From NCBI GenBank assembly GCA_016792805.1, contig JAEUHX010000034.1, forward strand, positions 143,758-207,757: a stretch of 64,000 bases of DNA, read 5' to 3'. The notes below the pieces were generated by a model. The model was not told where the DNA came from. It did no database searches and was given only the letters and a program-made list of their open reading frames with translations. The position numbers and the translations under genes are program-made. The DNA comes from Planctomycetota bacterium. GTDB lineage: Bacteria; Planctomycetota; UBA1135; JACQFD01. Position 1 is the stretch's first letter. Each line of letters opens with the position of its first letter. This document shows positions 44,108 to 53,056 of this stretch, piece after piece.

Positions 44108-45109
44108 ATGATCGAACGACCCAAAGCCCATCACGATGACGAAGACGGCCTCGAACTCGGCGACGACGAGCAGATCGAGGGCATGGAGGCGCCGGCCGCA
44201 TCGGAGAAGACGCCACGACTTGTGAGGCTCAATAAAGTGCTCGCCGAGAGAGGCGTAGGTCCTCGCCGCCGCTGCGACGAGCTGATTTCCTCGGGCGGTG
44301 TCGAAGTCGACGGCATTCCGGTGACCGAGCTCGGAACGAAGATCGATCCGGAGCGGGCGCGTGTGACGGTGAACGGCGTGGAAGTGAAGGCACCGCCGCG
44401 CGTGGTCTATGCGCTGCACAAGCCGAAGGGAGTCGTGTGCACGAGCGCCACCGAAGAGCGGCGTATTCGCGCCGTCGATCTCGTCCGGGATCCGGCCGCC
44501 GCGCGGCTTTTTTGTGTAGGGCGCCTCGATACCGATTCCGAGGGATTGCTACTTCTTACAAATGACGGAGACCTCGCGAACCGTATTTCCCATCCCCGGT
44601 ACCAGGTCTCGAAGACGTATTTTGTGAAAGTTCACGGACGCGTGAGCGACGAGGCGCTCAGGAAGGCCGGTGAGGGCGTTTGGCTCGCGGAGGGCCGCAC
44701 TGCGGGCTTGCGCGTCGTGGTGCGAAAGCGGCTATCCAATGCCACGGTGCTGCTGGTCACGGTGCGGGAAGGGATGAACCGCGAGATTCGGCGCGTCTTC
44801 GCGAAGCTCGGATTCGCCGTGCAGGCGCTGAAGCGCGTCGCCATCGGACCGGTCTCCCTGCGCGGCCTCCACGAAGGGCGCTATCGCCGTCTCGATCCCT
44901 CCGAGGTGCGAACATTACTTGAAGCTTCTGTGGAGACTTCCGCGAAGCCGCTTCCGAAGAAAGGGCGCGTGCGCCGGCCGTTCGGCGGCCGCCCCGGAGG
45001 CGAAGCCACAGAAAAGCCTGATCGCAAGCCGCATCGGCCCGGCGGCTTCCCGAAGCGGCCCTCGAACACCTCCAAGTTTTCACCGAAAAGGAAGAATCGT
45101 CGTCCATGA
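44108..45109 (+). CDS. rluB: Pseudouridine synthase, RluB/RsuA family
   Basis: The ATG at 44108 gives 333 residues. An acidic N-terminal stretch is followed by an S4 RNA-binding domain (about 38-85; LNKVLAERGVGPRRRCDELISSGGVEVDG) and the RsuA-type catalytic domain with the catalytic Asp in GRLDTDSEGLLLLTNDG (about residue 140). RYQVSKTYFVKV and EGMNREIRRVFAKLG are RluB hallmarks. Family members make pseudouridine in 23S or 16S rRNA; the exact position is not certain. The tail is very Arg/Lys/Pro-rich (about 290-333). It overlaps the M16 peptidase start by 4 bases (ATGA). Confidence 0.93.
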   Translation: MIERPKAHHDDEDGLELGDDEQIEGMEAPAASEKTPRLVRLNKVLAERGVGPRRRCDELISSGGVEVDGIPVTELGTKIDPERARVTVNGVEVKAPPRVVYALHKPKGVVCTSATEERRIRAVDLVRDPAAARLFCVGRLDTDSEGLLLLTNDGDLANRISHPRYQVSKTYFVKVHGRVSDEALRKAGEGVWLAEGRTAGLRVVVRKRLSNATVLLVTVREGMNREIRRVFAKLGFAVQALKRVAIGPVSLRGLHEGRYRRLDPSEVRTLLEASVETSAKPLPKKGRVRRPFGGRPGGEATEKPDRKPHRPGGFPKRPSNTSKFSPKRKNRRP

Positions 45110-47724
45110 CCTCCGCCCTCGCCGTCCGCGAGCGTCGACTTTCGAACGGGCTCCTCGTGCTGGCGCTCGAGCGTCGCGCGAACCCCGTCGTGACCTCCAT
45201 GATCTGGTACCGAGTCGGCTCGCGCGACGAGAAGACCGGCGAGACAGGACTATCACACTTCCTTGAGCACATGATGTTCAAGGGAACGCAACGGCTCGCG
45301 AAAGGTGAGGTTGATCTCATCACGGCGAAGCTCGGCGGCTCCAACAACGCATTCACCGACCACGACTACACCGCGTATTACTTTAGCTTCGCGCGCGATC
45401 GCTGGGAGACTGCCTTTGCCATCGAGGCGGAGCGCATGCGGGGCTGTGCGCTCGATTCGGCGGAATTCGAGAGTGAGAAAAAAGTGGTGTTGGAGGAACT
45501 TCGCATGGGGAAGGACGACCCGTGGCGCGACCTCCACGAGGCCATGGGGCCGACGGCGTTCCACGTCCATCCGTACCGCCATCCGGTGATCGGGTGGCAG
45601 AGCGACCTCGAGCGGCTTGACCGCGAGACGATGGTCTCTTTCTATAAGCGTCACTATTCCCCCGACCATGCCGTGATCGTGGTCTGCGGAGATGTGAAGG
45701 CGACCGACGTTTTCGAAGCGGCGGAACGTTACTTCGGAAAGATCCCAGCGAGCCGGACGCCGCGGGAAGCCGTGCTTCCGGAGCCGCCCCAGCGCGGCGA
45801 GCGGCGAGTGCAGGTAGTCCGAGACACGCCGATGAGGCGCATGCTGGTGGCGTTCCACGGGACGACCTGCGGGACGACGGACGACTACGCGTTGGATGTA
45901 TTAACTTCAATTCTTTCGTCGGGGCGCGCGAGCCGACTCTATAAGAGCTTGATCAAGAAGCAGCGGCTTGCGACCCACGTTTCCATGGAGAACGAGGCGA
46001 GGCTCGATCCCGGAGTTCTGTGGTTCTGGGTCGAGGCACGCGACGGAGTGAAAGAGTTGGATGTCGAGTGCGCACTTTTCGCAGAGATCAAGCGAGTGCG
46101 AACGCAGCCGGTGAGCGCGGCGGAGCTGGCTCGAGCGAAGAAGCTCATTGTTGCATCGCAGTCGATTTCGATGGAGTCGGCTTACGAACTCGCGGACCGC
46201 ATCGGGCGCGCGGAGGTTCTTTGCCGATGGCGGTACGTGCCCGAGTACCTCAAGAAGCTGCAGAAGGTGACTGCTCGAGACGTGCTCGGAGTGGCGCAGC
46301 GGCTTCTGGACGAGAAGGGGCGGATCGTGGGCTGGTCGCTGCCGGAAGGCGCGTCATCTGTGAGTTCACAGAAAGCCGCGCCTCCTCCGAAATCGGCGCG
46401 CCGCGCAGGGCGCCGGCTTTCGGCGCCATCCGTCGTTATCCGCTCGAGCTTTCCGATCCCGCCTCGGCGCGGACCGGCACCGGCGGTGAAGCTTCCGTTC
46501 CTGCGGGAGGTACTCCCGAACGGGCTCGTGGTGCTGGCGACACGCAATTCCGCCGCGCCGACTGTCTCGCTGATGGCGCATGTGGAGGTCGGCCTTTTGT
46601 GTGAACCGGAGGCGAAGGCCGGAGTGGAGCATTTCACCGGGAGCCTTCTGGACGAGGGCACGCGGCGCTGGACCGGCGACGAGATCGCTCAGGCGATCGA
46701 GGAGGCCGGCGGATTCTTCGGATCCGGCTCGGGCGGCGTGTCGTGCAGCGTGCTGGAGGAGAGCTTCCCGCTGGCGCTGGAGCTGACGGCGAGTGTGCTC
46801 CGCGAGCCGACGTTCCCGAAGGAGGCTGTGGGGCGCGTCCGCGACGAGATTCTCTCCGACCTCGTGGCCGACGAGGACGACCTGCGCACGCGCGCATTCC
46901 GCGCGCTGCGTGAGGAAGTGTATGGATTGCATCCGTTGCATCGGCCGAGCGAAGGATATGTGAAGACAGTCCGGAAGCTCGGGCGGGAGGACGTGGCTGC
47001 GTTCCACAAGAAGTGGTATTCGCCCGGGCGGACGATCCTTTCGATCTCGGGCGATCTCGATCCGCGCGAGGCGGTGAAGCGCGTGGCGAAGGAGTTCGGA
47101 TCCTGGCGCGCGCCGCTGGTGGGGGCCCCCGCACCGCCGCAGATTCCGCTTCCCGCGCCGAAGCGAATTGTGCAGGTGGTGGACCGCCAGCAAGTGCACC
47201 TCGCGATCGGGCATCTCGGGATCCGCCGGCGCGATCCTCGATATATGGCTCTCCTGGTGCTCGATCACGTGCTCGGCACGGGGCCCGGATTCACAGATCG
47301 CATCTCGAAGAAGCTGCGCGACGAGGAAGGGCTCGCCTATCACGTGCGCGCCAACGTGACGTCGACGGCCGGGATGGAGCCGGGGATCTTCTCGGCGTAC
47401 CTCAGCACCGAGCCAAAGAACGCGGAGCATGCGTGCACAGGCCTCCTGCGAGAGATCCGCCGCGCACAGACGGAGCCGCCGACGGAGTCGGAGGTGCGGA
47501 TGGCAAAAGACTACTTAATTGGATCGTTCCCGTTCAGCGTGGAGCGCAACACGGGGCGCGCCCACACGATGATTCAAATGGAGCGCCACCACCTCGGCGC
47601 CGATTATTTGGAACGCTTCCCCGAGCTGATCGAATCGGTCACAAAAGAGGATGTCGCCAAAGTGGCCCGCGAATTCCTGCGGCCGGAGGATTGCGTGATC
47701 GTGAGGGTCGGCCCGAAGCGCTAG
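45106..47724 (+). CDS. Two-domain M16-family zinc peptidase
   Basis: The 872-residue protein is a tandem of two M16 modules. The N-terminal one carries the inverted zinc motif H-F-L-E-H (residues 51-55) and the downstream conserved Glu in EELRMGKDDPWRDLHEA. It is therefore catalytically competent. The C-terminal module (after a Pro/Arg-rich linker at about 425-465) lacks the motif at the same place (GVEHFTGSLLDEGT) and is probably the non-catalytic half, as in one-chain pitrilysin-type enzymes. There is no signal peptide, so a cytoplasmic or membrane-linked site is possible. Typical substrates are short peptides and processing signals. It is the last gene of the recN-manA-rluB run. Confidence 0.93.
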   Translation: MTSALAVRERRLSNGLLVLALERRANPVVTSMIWYRVGSRDEKTGETGLSHFLEHMMFKGTQRLAKGEVDLITAKLGGSNNAFTDHDYTAYYFSFARDRWETAFAIEAERMRGCALDSAEFESEKKVVLEELRMGKDDPWRDLHEAMGPTAFHVHPYRHPVIGWQSDLERLDRETMVSFYKRHYSPDHAVIVVCGDVKATDVFEAAERYFGKIPASRTPREAVLPEPPQRGERRVQVVRDTPMRRMLVAFHGTTCGTTDDYALDVLTSILSSGRASRLYKSLIKKQRLATHVSMENEARLDPGVLWFWVEARDGVKELDVECALFAEIKRVRTQPVSAAELARAKKLIVASQSISMESAYELADRIGRAEVLCRWRYVPEYLKKLQKVTARDVLGVAQRLLDEKGRIVGWSLPEGASSVSSQKAAPPPKSARRAGRRLSAPSVVIRSSFPIPPRRGPAPAVKLPFLREVLPNGLVVLATRNSAAPTVSLMAHVEVGLLCEPEAKAGVEHFTGSLLDEGTRRWTGDEIAQAIEEAGGFFGSGSGGVSCSVLEESFPLALELTASVLREPTFPKEAVGRVRDEILSDLVADEDDLRTRAFRALREEVYGLHPLHRPSEGYVKTVRKLGREDVAAFHKKWYSPGRTILSISGDLDPREAVKRVAKEFGSWRAPLVGAPAPPQIPLPAPKRIVQVVDRQQVHLAIGHLGIRRRDPRYMALLVLDHVLGTGPGFTDRISKKLRDEEGLAYHVRANVTSTAGMEPGIFSAYLSTEPKNAEHACTGLLREIRRAQTEPPTESEVRMAKDYLIGSFPFSVERNTGRAHTMIQMERHHLGADYLERFPELIESVTKEDVAKVAREFLRPEDCVIVRVGPKR

Positions 47725-47845
47725 CCTCCCCTTCAGAAGTGAGTTGGGCGCGCTGCTCCTCCGTGCGCCGACCGGTCTCCCAGGGCCGTGGCCCCGGGGC
47801 GGGTCCGAAACGGGCGCCAGTTTCCTTCAGCCGCGCGCAGCGCTA

Positions 47846-48154
47846 CTAGCGCTGGACGCTCGGCGTCACGGACGCGCCCGCGGGGGGCAGCGTCGAATTG
47901 GGGCGGCTCTTCACGGCCGCCGCCCAGTCGCGCTGGTGGCCGACGAAGTAGACGACGCCCGCGATCACGATTCCGAGGGCGATCATCGCCCAGGGAGTCG
48001 GCTCGAAGGGGGGCACCGGCGTGCGGCGCGGCGAGTCGTCGTGTCCATGGCCGCCACCATGCCCATGCGCGTCCTGCCCGTGGGCGTCGTGACCTTGACC
48101 ATGGGCGCTGGAGCCGTGGGCGTCGTGACCGTGGGAGCCGTGTGCGTCGGACAT
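47846..48154 (-). CDS. Small His-rich single-span membrane protein
   Basis: The ATG at 48154 gives 102 residues. The first 45 are made of His/Gly/Asp/Ala repeats (HGSHGHDAHG, GQGHDAHGQ, HGHGGGHGHDD) with at least 13 His, a pattern typical of zinc, nickel or copper binding. One membrane helix follows (about residues 57-73, AMIALGIVIAGVVYFVG), then a short Ala/Pro-rich tail. I do not recognise the family. Metal binding is inferred. It is convergent with the M16 gene and lies after a gene of similar size class on the same strand. Confidence 0.7.
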   Translation of the reverse strand: MSDAHGSHGHDAHGSSAHGQGHDAHGQDAHGHGGGHGHDDSPRRTPVPPFEPTPWAMIALGIVIAGVVYFVGHQRDWAAAVKSRPNSTLPPAGASVTPSVQR

Positions 48155-48272
48155 GTTCGTGGAAAGGGACGAAACTCGCCGCGGAGGGTACCGGCCGGAC
48201 CGCCGCGACGGTAGCGCCCGCAGACCGGCGTCGCCTCGCGAACTCCTCCGCGGAGGACGCCGCGACAGGCCG

Positions 48273-49121
48273 CTACTTCGCCTTCGGCTCCTCGTCGGCT
48301 GCGTCTTCCGAGGCCTCCCGCGCCGCGTCCCGCTTAGCCGCAGCGGCTTCGGTGAGGAGCTCGAAATCGACGGACTGGTCCTCCATCCCCATCTCGATGG
48401 TCCTCGAGGCCGATCGGAGTTTCTGCGAGCCACCGCTCGAGATGGCTGTAACGACCCATTTTCCCGCTGGAAGTGTGAGCCGGTACTCATCCTTGTCGAC
48501 GGAGTTCAAACGCCGAGTGGTGGTGAGCCCGAGCAGCCCCTTCTGCTCCGCTCGAACGCTTATCTTCGCGGGAACCTCGAGTCCTGGCGCAACAGTTACC
48601 TTGCCCTTCAGGACCGGGTTGCGCTGCAAGAACACTTTTTCAATGCTCGAGTCGCCCTGGATCCCAACGCTCAGATACGCTGTTCTGTATTGATCGTGGC
48701 TGAGGCTCAGCACGAGCGGGCCGACCGATTCGGGGACCTTCACCGAGAAGCGGCCGTCGGCGCCAGTTTTGACCTCAGGAATCGAGCCCGGGATCATTTG
48801 TGAATTTCCAGGCCGCCGCGAGCTGCGCCGCCGGCTCACTGCGTCATCGCCCACGATCACGCCGGCCACGGGCTCTTTTGTAATGGCGTCAATGGCGGTC
48901 CCCTTGACAGTTCCTCCCGCGTACTTCATCTCGATTCGCGGATCGTCCTCATCAAATGCGATCTCGGAGCGCGGGATCTGCTCAACGCCCGGCTCGTCGG
49001 CGTTGCGCGCTGTGGTCGACGGCTCGGGCGTCCAAAAGATCGACGCGAGGCCGGTCGCCGCCGAGAAGGCGAGCAATCCGAGCAGCAGGAAGAGGAATGA
49101 GAGAAGTGTGGAGCGCTGCAT
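48273..49121 (-). CDS. Membrane-anchored protein with carboxypeptidase-regulatory-like domain
   Basis: The ATG at 49121 gives 282 residues and a clear N-terminal membrane segment (LLSFLFLLLGLLAFSAATGL). The following region (about residues 75-170) has GTVKGTAIDAITKEPVAGVIVGDD and GRFSVKVP, the pattern of a carboxypeptidase-regulatory-like beta sandwich, and further beta-rich repeats follow. The tail is Ala/Glu/Asp-rich. Such domains are common in surface proteins and in TonB-system receptors. The function is unknown. It lies upstream of the groES-groEL terminator. Confidence 0.72.
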   Translation of the reverse strand: MQRSTLLSFLFLLLGLLAFSAATGLASIFWTPEPSTTARNADEPGVEQIPRSEIAFDEDDPRIEMKYAGGTVKGTAIDAITKEPVAGVIVGDDAVSRRRSSRRPGNSQMIPGSIPEVKTGADGRFSVKVPESVGPLVLSLSHDQYRTAYLSVGIQGDSSIEKVFLQRNPVLKGKVTVAPGLEVPAKISVRAEQKGLLGLTTTRRLNSVDKDEYRLTLPAGKWVVTAISSGGSQKLRSASRTIEMGMEDQSVDFELLTEAAAAKRDAAREASEDAADEEPKAK

Positions 49122-49214
49122 GGCCCGATGGTTCGGCCCTCGGGGAGGATGCGATGATAACATCGCCGAAGCCGCCCGGCACACGCGCGGAGTGCACAAA
49201 AAACAGCCCGGCAG

Positions 49215-49249
49215 AAAAAAAAGGCCGGCAGGGCGAACCCAGCCGGCCT
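49215..49249 (-). terminator. Rho-independent terminator of groEL
   Basis: On the minus strand the stem AGGCCGGC/GCCGGCCT encloses GGG-TTCG-CCC, with one T-T mismatch. The stem is followed by eight T bases. It lies 37 bases after the groEL stop codon. Confidence 0.95.
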
Positions 49250-49285
49250 GTCCTTGGACGCGTGCGCCTAACGAGCGCTGGAGCC

Positions 49286-50899
49286 CTAGTAGCTCGGCGC
49301 CGGGCTCGCGCCGCTCTTCTCTTCCTTCGCCTCGCTAATGATGGCGTCGGTCGTGAGGAGCAGCGTCGACACCGACGCGGCGTTCTGGAGCGCCGTGCGC
49401 ACGACCTTCGCCGGGTCGATCACGCCCGCGGCGACCAGGTCTTCGTACTCGCCCTTGGCGGCATTGAAGCCGTAGCTCTCGCGCTTTTCGCTGCGCACGT
49501 TCTGGACGACGATCGCGCCGTCGATCCCCGAGTTCTCGGCGATCTGGCGGAGGGGCGCCTCCAGGGCCCGGCGCACGATCGAAGCGCCGACGGCCTCGTC
49601 GCCGTCGAGCTTCAGCCCTTCGACGATCGGAATGCAGCGGAGCAGCGCCACGCCGCCGCCCGGGAGGATGCCCTCCTCAACGGCCGCGCGCGTCGCGTGG
49701 AGCGCGTCCTCGACGCGCGCCTTCTTCTCCTTCATCTCGGCCTCGGTCGCGGCACCGACTTTCACCTGCGCAACGCCGCCCGACAGCTTCGCGAGGCGCT
49801 CCTGGAGCTTCTCGCGGTCGTAATCGGACGTCGTGCGGTCGAGCTCGGCCTTGATGGCACCGACGCGGCCCTGGATCGCATCGCGCTTTCCGGCGCCTTC
49901 GATAATGGTGGTGTTTTCCTTATCGATGATGACCTTCTTGGCGCGGCCGAGATCCTCCATCTTGAGGCTCTCGAGAGTGATGCCCATCTCCTCGAAGACG
50001 GCGCGGCCGCCCGTGAGCGTCGCGATGTCCTCGAGCATCGCCTTGCGGCGATCGCCGAAGCCGGGGGCCTTCACCGCAGCGCAGGGGAAGATGCCGCGCA
50101 GCTTGTTCACCACGAGCGTTGCGAGCGCCTCGCCCTCGACCTCCTCGGCGATGATCAGCAGCGGGCGCCCCGCCTGTGCAATTTTCTCAAGAATCGGAAT
50201 GAGGTCCTTAATCGACGAGATCTTCTTCTCGTGGACCAAGATGTAAGGATTCTCGAGCACGCACTGCATCTTCTCCGTGTCGGTGATGAAGTGCGGCGAA
50301 AGGTAACCTTTGTCGAACTGCATGCCCTCGACAACGGTAACTTCCGTGGTGAGCGACTTTCCCTCGTCGACGGTGATCACGCCGTCTTTGCCGACCTTAT
50401 CCATCGCTTGGGCGAGCATCTCGCCGATCTCGGAATCGTTATTGGCTGCGATGGTGCCGACCTGCGCGATCTCCTTGTGATTCTTGACCGGCTTGCTCAT
50501 CGACTTGAGCTTGTCGGTCACGGCCGCGACAGCCTTCTCGATGCCGCGCTTCAGTCCGACCGGATTCGCACCGGCGGTCACATTGCGGAGCCCCTCCTCG
50601 AAGATCGCCTCGGCGAGGACCGTCGCCGTCGTCGTGCCGTCGCCCGCCTGATCGGAGGTCTTGGCAGCCACTTCCTTGACGAGCTGGGCGCCAAGATTCT
50701 CGTAGCGATCCTCGAGCTCAATTTCCTTCGCCACCGTCACGCCGTCTTTTGTGACCGTCGGCGAGCCGAAGGATTTCTGGATAATCACATTTCGCCCGCG
50801 GGGCCCGAGAGTCACCTTGACGGCCTTCGCGAGCTTCTTCACGCCGGCGCGAATGTGCTCGCGGGCTTCCTGATCGTAAGCAATGTTTTTTGCTGCCAT
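49286..50899 (-). CDS. groEL: Chaperonin GroEL (60 kDa)
   Basis: The 537-residue protein has the family opening ([32 protein letters not shown]), the ATP motif [14 protein letters not shown] and [37 protein letters not shown] before the C-terminal equatorial segment. It folds proteins in a tetradecameric cage together with GroES. The usual C-terminal Gly-Gly-Met tail is absent; the chain ends in a Ser/Pro-containing GASPAPSY. The gene follows groES by 54 bases and ends in a strong terminator. Confidence 0.99.
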   Translation of the reverse strand: MAAKNIAYDQEAREHIRAGVKKLAKAVKVTLGPRGRNVIIQKSFGSPTVTKDGVTVAKEIELEDRYENLGAQLVKEVAAKTSDQAGDGTTTATVLAEAIFEEGLRNVTAGANPVGLKRGIEKAVAAVTDKLKSMSKPVKNHKEIAQVGTIAANNDSEIGEMLAQAMDKVGKDGVITVDEGKSLTTEVTVVEGMQFDKGYLSPHFITDTEKMQCVLENPYILVHEKKISSIKDLIPILEKIAQAGRPLLIIAEEVEGEALATLVVNKLRGIFPCAAVKAPGFGDRRKAMLEDIATLTGGRAVFEEMGITLESLKMEDLGRAKKVIIDKENTTIIEGAGKRDAIQGRVGAIKAELDRTTSDYDREKLQERLAKLSGGVAQVKVGAATEAEMKEKKARVEDALHATRAAVEEGILPGGGVALLRCIPIVEGLKLDGDEAVGASIVRRALEAPLRQIAENSGIDGAIVVQNVRSEKRESYGFNAAKGEYEDLVAAGVIDPAKVVRTALQNAASVSTLLLTTDAIISEAKEEKSGASPAPSY

Positions 50900-50953
50900 G
50901 TTACTTGTTAGTGATGTTGAGAATTGTTCGGGAGGGTCGGATGCGGAGTGCGA

Positions 50954-51265
50954 TTACGCGAACACGCCGAGGATGTCGTCCTCGCCGAGGATGAGGTACT
51001 CCTCGCCGTCCCACTTCACCTCGGTGCCGGCGTAGGAGGAGAAGAGGACGCGATCATTGACCTTCACCGAGAACGGCGCACGCTTGCCGTCGTCGAGGAG
51101 GCGGCCCTCGCCGAGGGCGAGCACCATGCCCTCGCGCGGCTTCTCCTTCGCGGTGTCGGGCAGGACGATGCCGCCCTTCGTCTTCTCTTCGGCCTCGACG
51201 CGCTTCACGAGGATGCGATCGCCGAGCGGCTTGATGTTGATTGCCGACTTCGTCTTGGTGGCCAT
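50954..51265 (-). CDS. groES: Co-chaperonin GroES
   Basis: The ATG at 51265 gives 103 residues, with an AAAGGAG ribosome binding site. It has [35 protein letters not shown] (mobile loop), [27 protein letters not shown] and DDILGVF. GroES caps the GroEL cage. The operon order is groES-groEL. No CIRCE inverted repeat (TTAGCACTC and its complement) is visible upstream, so HrcA-type heat control is not supported here. Confidence 0.98.
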   Translation of the reverse strand: MATKTKSAINIKPLGDRILVKRVEAEEKTKGGIVLPDTAKEKPREGMVLALGEGRLLDDGKRAPFSVKVNDRVLFSSYAGTEVKWDGEEYLILGEDDILGVFA

Positions 51266-51449
51266 GCGAGCAAGGGCTCCTTTCGAGCGTTTTGTGACTT
51301 TGGTTTGGATGGGAAAAGTTACGTGAGCGGGGAGACGCGAGCACCCTGCGCCGCCCATTCACAACCCAGCTCAAACACAACCGCCCCGACGTTCGCCTGC
51401 CATGCAGCAGGCTTACGGCTTCGGGGATTGCTCCGCGCTGTAGCGTTCG

Positions 51450-51839
51450 CTACGCGATCGGACCACCGGGGTGCCGCCGGAGGACGTTCGCAACGGTCAT
51501 CCGGAACACTTCGATGGAGAGCGGCTTGGAAAGGCACTCGGCGAAGCCCGCCATGCGGGCCTGCGCGAGCAGAGTCTTCTCGAGCTCAGCCGACATCAGG
51601 ATGCTCGGCGTGCCGGGCTGGAGCGTTCGAAGCTGACGGATGAGGTCGAGCCCCGTGGTGTCGCCCATGCGGTAGTCGAGAATCGCGAGATCGATGAGCT
51701 GCGCGCGTGCCACCGCAATGGCCTCAGCTCCACTGCCTGCAGCGGCGACCCAATAGCCTTGAGCTTCGAGGAGGAGCCGGAGGCTCTCCCGCAGGCCATC
51801 GTCGTCGTCGGCGATCAGGAGTCGGAACGAAGGAACCAT
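51450..51839 (-). CDS. Single-domain response regulator
   Basis: The 129-residue protein is one receiver domain: the acidic pocket ADDDD near residue 10, the phospho-acceptor Asp in LAILDYRMGD (about 54-57), SILMSAE with the conserved Ser, and the conserved Lys in CLSKPLS (about 108). No output domain is attached, so it resembles CheY or Spo0F. It lies upstream of groES on the same strand, and no histidine kinase is adjacent. It could receive or pass phosphate in a relay, for instance with a hybrid kinase elsewhere. Confidence 0.92.
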   Translation of the reverse strand: MVPSFRLLIADDDDGLRESLRLLLEAQGYWVAAAGSGAEAIAVARAQLIDLAILDYRMGDTTGLDLIRQLRTLQPGTPSILMSAELEKTLLAQARMAGFAECLSKPLSIEVFRMTVANVLRRHPGGPIA

Positions 51840-52028
51840 CGCAGAAAGCTCCTTTCCAAAGTCAAAGCTCGTGCCGTCGACGGCGAATGGTGCCCGTCGG
51901 CCTAAGTGGCTTCGGCGAATAGAGCTACGGGATTCAAGCTCGATTCTCGGCGTCTGTCACCCTGGCAGCAGCTCCAGGCCCGATCGGGGGATGGGCGCCT
52001 TTTCGGCAGCGGGCATTCCCGTGGCTCT

Positions 52029-52136
52029 CCCGCCAGGGCCCGCGCCCAAATCACCGCGGGCCTGCCCGCCAGGGCCCGCGCCCAAATCACCGCGGGCCTG
52101 CCCGCCAGGGCCCGCGCCCAGATCACCGCGGGCTCC
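52029..52136. repeat. Three tandem 36-bp repeats
   Basis: The unit 52029-52064 is repeated exactly at 52065-52100 and almost exactly at 52101-52136. Each unit holds GGCCCGCG and CGCGGGCC, so each can form its own 8-bp hairpin around a CCCAAATCAC loop. The copies lie between the response regulator and the acidic-tail gene. Confidence 0.92.
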
Positions 52137-52150
52137 CCTGGGGAGCCCGC
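52128..52150. other. Perfect 11-bp palindromic hairpin
   Basis: GCGGGCTCCCC (52128-52138) and GGGGAGCCCGC (52140-52150) are exact complements around one base. It lies 31 bases after the stop of the acidic-tail gene (minus strand). The strong GC stem without a T run may serve as a 3'-end stabiliser or stop. Confidence 0.7.
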
Positions 52151-52180
52151 TTCGGTCGTCAGTCCAGCTGCGCTCGAGGA

Positions 52181-52900
52181 TCAATCCTCGTCATCGCCGA
52201 AATCGAAGTCTTCGTCGTCGTCATCGTCGAAGTCGTCGTCTTCGTCGTCGTCGAAGTCGTCGTCGTCTTCCTCTTCTTCGTCTTCGTCGTCTTCATCCTC
52301 GTCGTCGTCCTCGTCCTCCTCTTCGTCGTCGAGGTCGTCTTCCTCGTCGTCTTCGGGGACTTCGTCGACGTCGACATCCTCCTCTTCAAGGTCGTCCTCC
52401 TCGTCCTCGAAGTCGTCGTCCTCGTCGCCGCCGACCGGGATCTCGCCCTCGTCGCCGCCGCCTGATTTGCCGCCGCCCTTACCACCTCCGGAAGCGCCTC
52501 CGCCGCCGGATGCGCCGCGACCTCCACCTGCCGATTTTCCACCGCCCGCCGACGCACCGGACGAGCCTCGCGAGCTACCCCCGCCCTTCGAGCTGCCGCC
52601 GCCCGACTTGGAGGAGCCGCCGCGTGGAGGAGTACCGCCGCCGGAGCTTCCACGGCGAGCGGCCGCTTCCACGAGCAAATCGCAGGGTCCTTCGGCCGAC
52701 AATCCCATCGCGGCCTCGAAGGCGCCCGCGGCTCTCGGGCCCACTAGCCCATGGCCGGCCCAGACAGGTCCCATCGGCTCAGGACCGGCGGAACGAGGGG
52801 GCGCGGAGTTCCACGCCTCAGGGAAGTGGTTTTTGTCGAGGCGGGCACTCTCGGTGCGACGCGCGAGAGGAAGCGTGGCAACCAACGTCATTCGGGGCAT
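52181..52900 (-). CDS. Low-complexity protein with Gly/Ser middle and very acidic tail
   Basis: The ATG at 52900 gives 239 residues; 52891 is the next ATG. Residues 1-80 are ordinary (MPRMTLVATLPLARRTESARL). Residues 80-150 are Gly/Ser/Lys-rich. From about 155 the chain is almost only Asp and Glu with a few Phe, Val and Pro to the end. I choose the minus strand because the plus strand gives long Ser runs with no start context. Highly acidic tails occur in RNA- or DNA-mimic and disordered proteins. The family is unknown. Confidence 0.6.
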   Translation of the reverse strand: MPRMTLVATLPLARRTESARLDKNHFPEAWNSAPPRSAGPEPMGPVWAGHGLVGPRAAGAFEAAMGLSAEGPCDLLVEAAARRGSSGGGTPPRGGSSKSGGGSSKGGGSSRGSSGASAGGGKSAGGGRGASGGGGASGGGKGGGKSGGGDEGEIPVGGDEDDDFEDEEDDLEEEDVDVDEVPEDDEEDDLDDEEEDEDDDEDEDDEDEEEEDDDDFDDDEDDDFDDDDDEDFDFGDDED

Positions 52901-53056
52901 CGAGGCGTACGGGGCGAAGGGCGCGGAGGTGTAAGCGCGTGGGGAGATTGCTGTCAAGGTGGCTGCGCGCGGAAGGCGGCCGCCGGGCGGCTCGGTTCCC
53001 GCTCGCATTGCGAAGCCCCCAGGCGACCGATAGAACCGAACCGAGCGAACGCCCCG

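Noticed and set aside
48956..50911. 651-residue plus-strand frame
   Set aside because: It is antisense to groEL and to the gene after it.
51266..51449. CIRCE heat-shock operator upstream of groES
   Set aside because: No TTAGCACTC-type inverted repeat is present.
52029..52136. CRISPR-like repeat
   Set aside because: The three 36-bp copies are directly adjacent with no spacers.
51906..52934. 342-residue plus-strand frame full of Ser runs
   Set aside because: It is the complement of the Asp/Glu-rich tail, has no start context and changes character abruptly.
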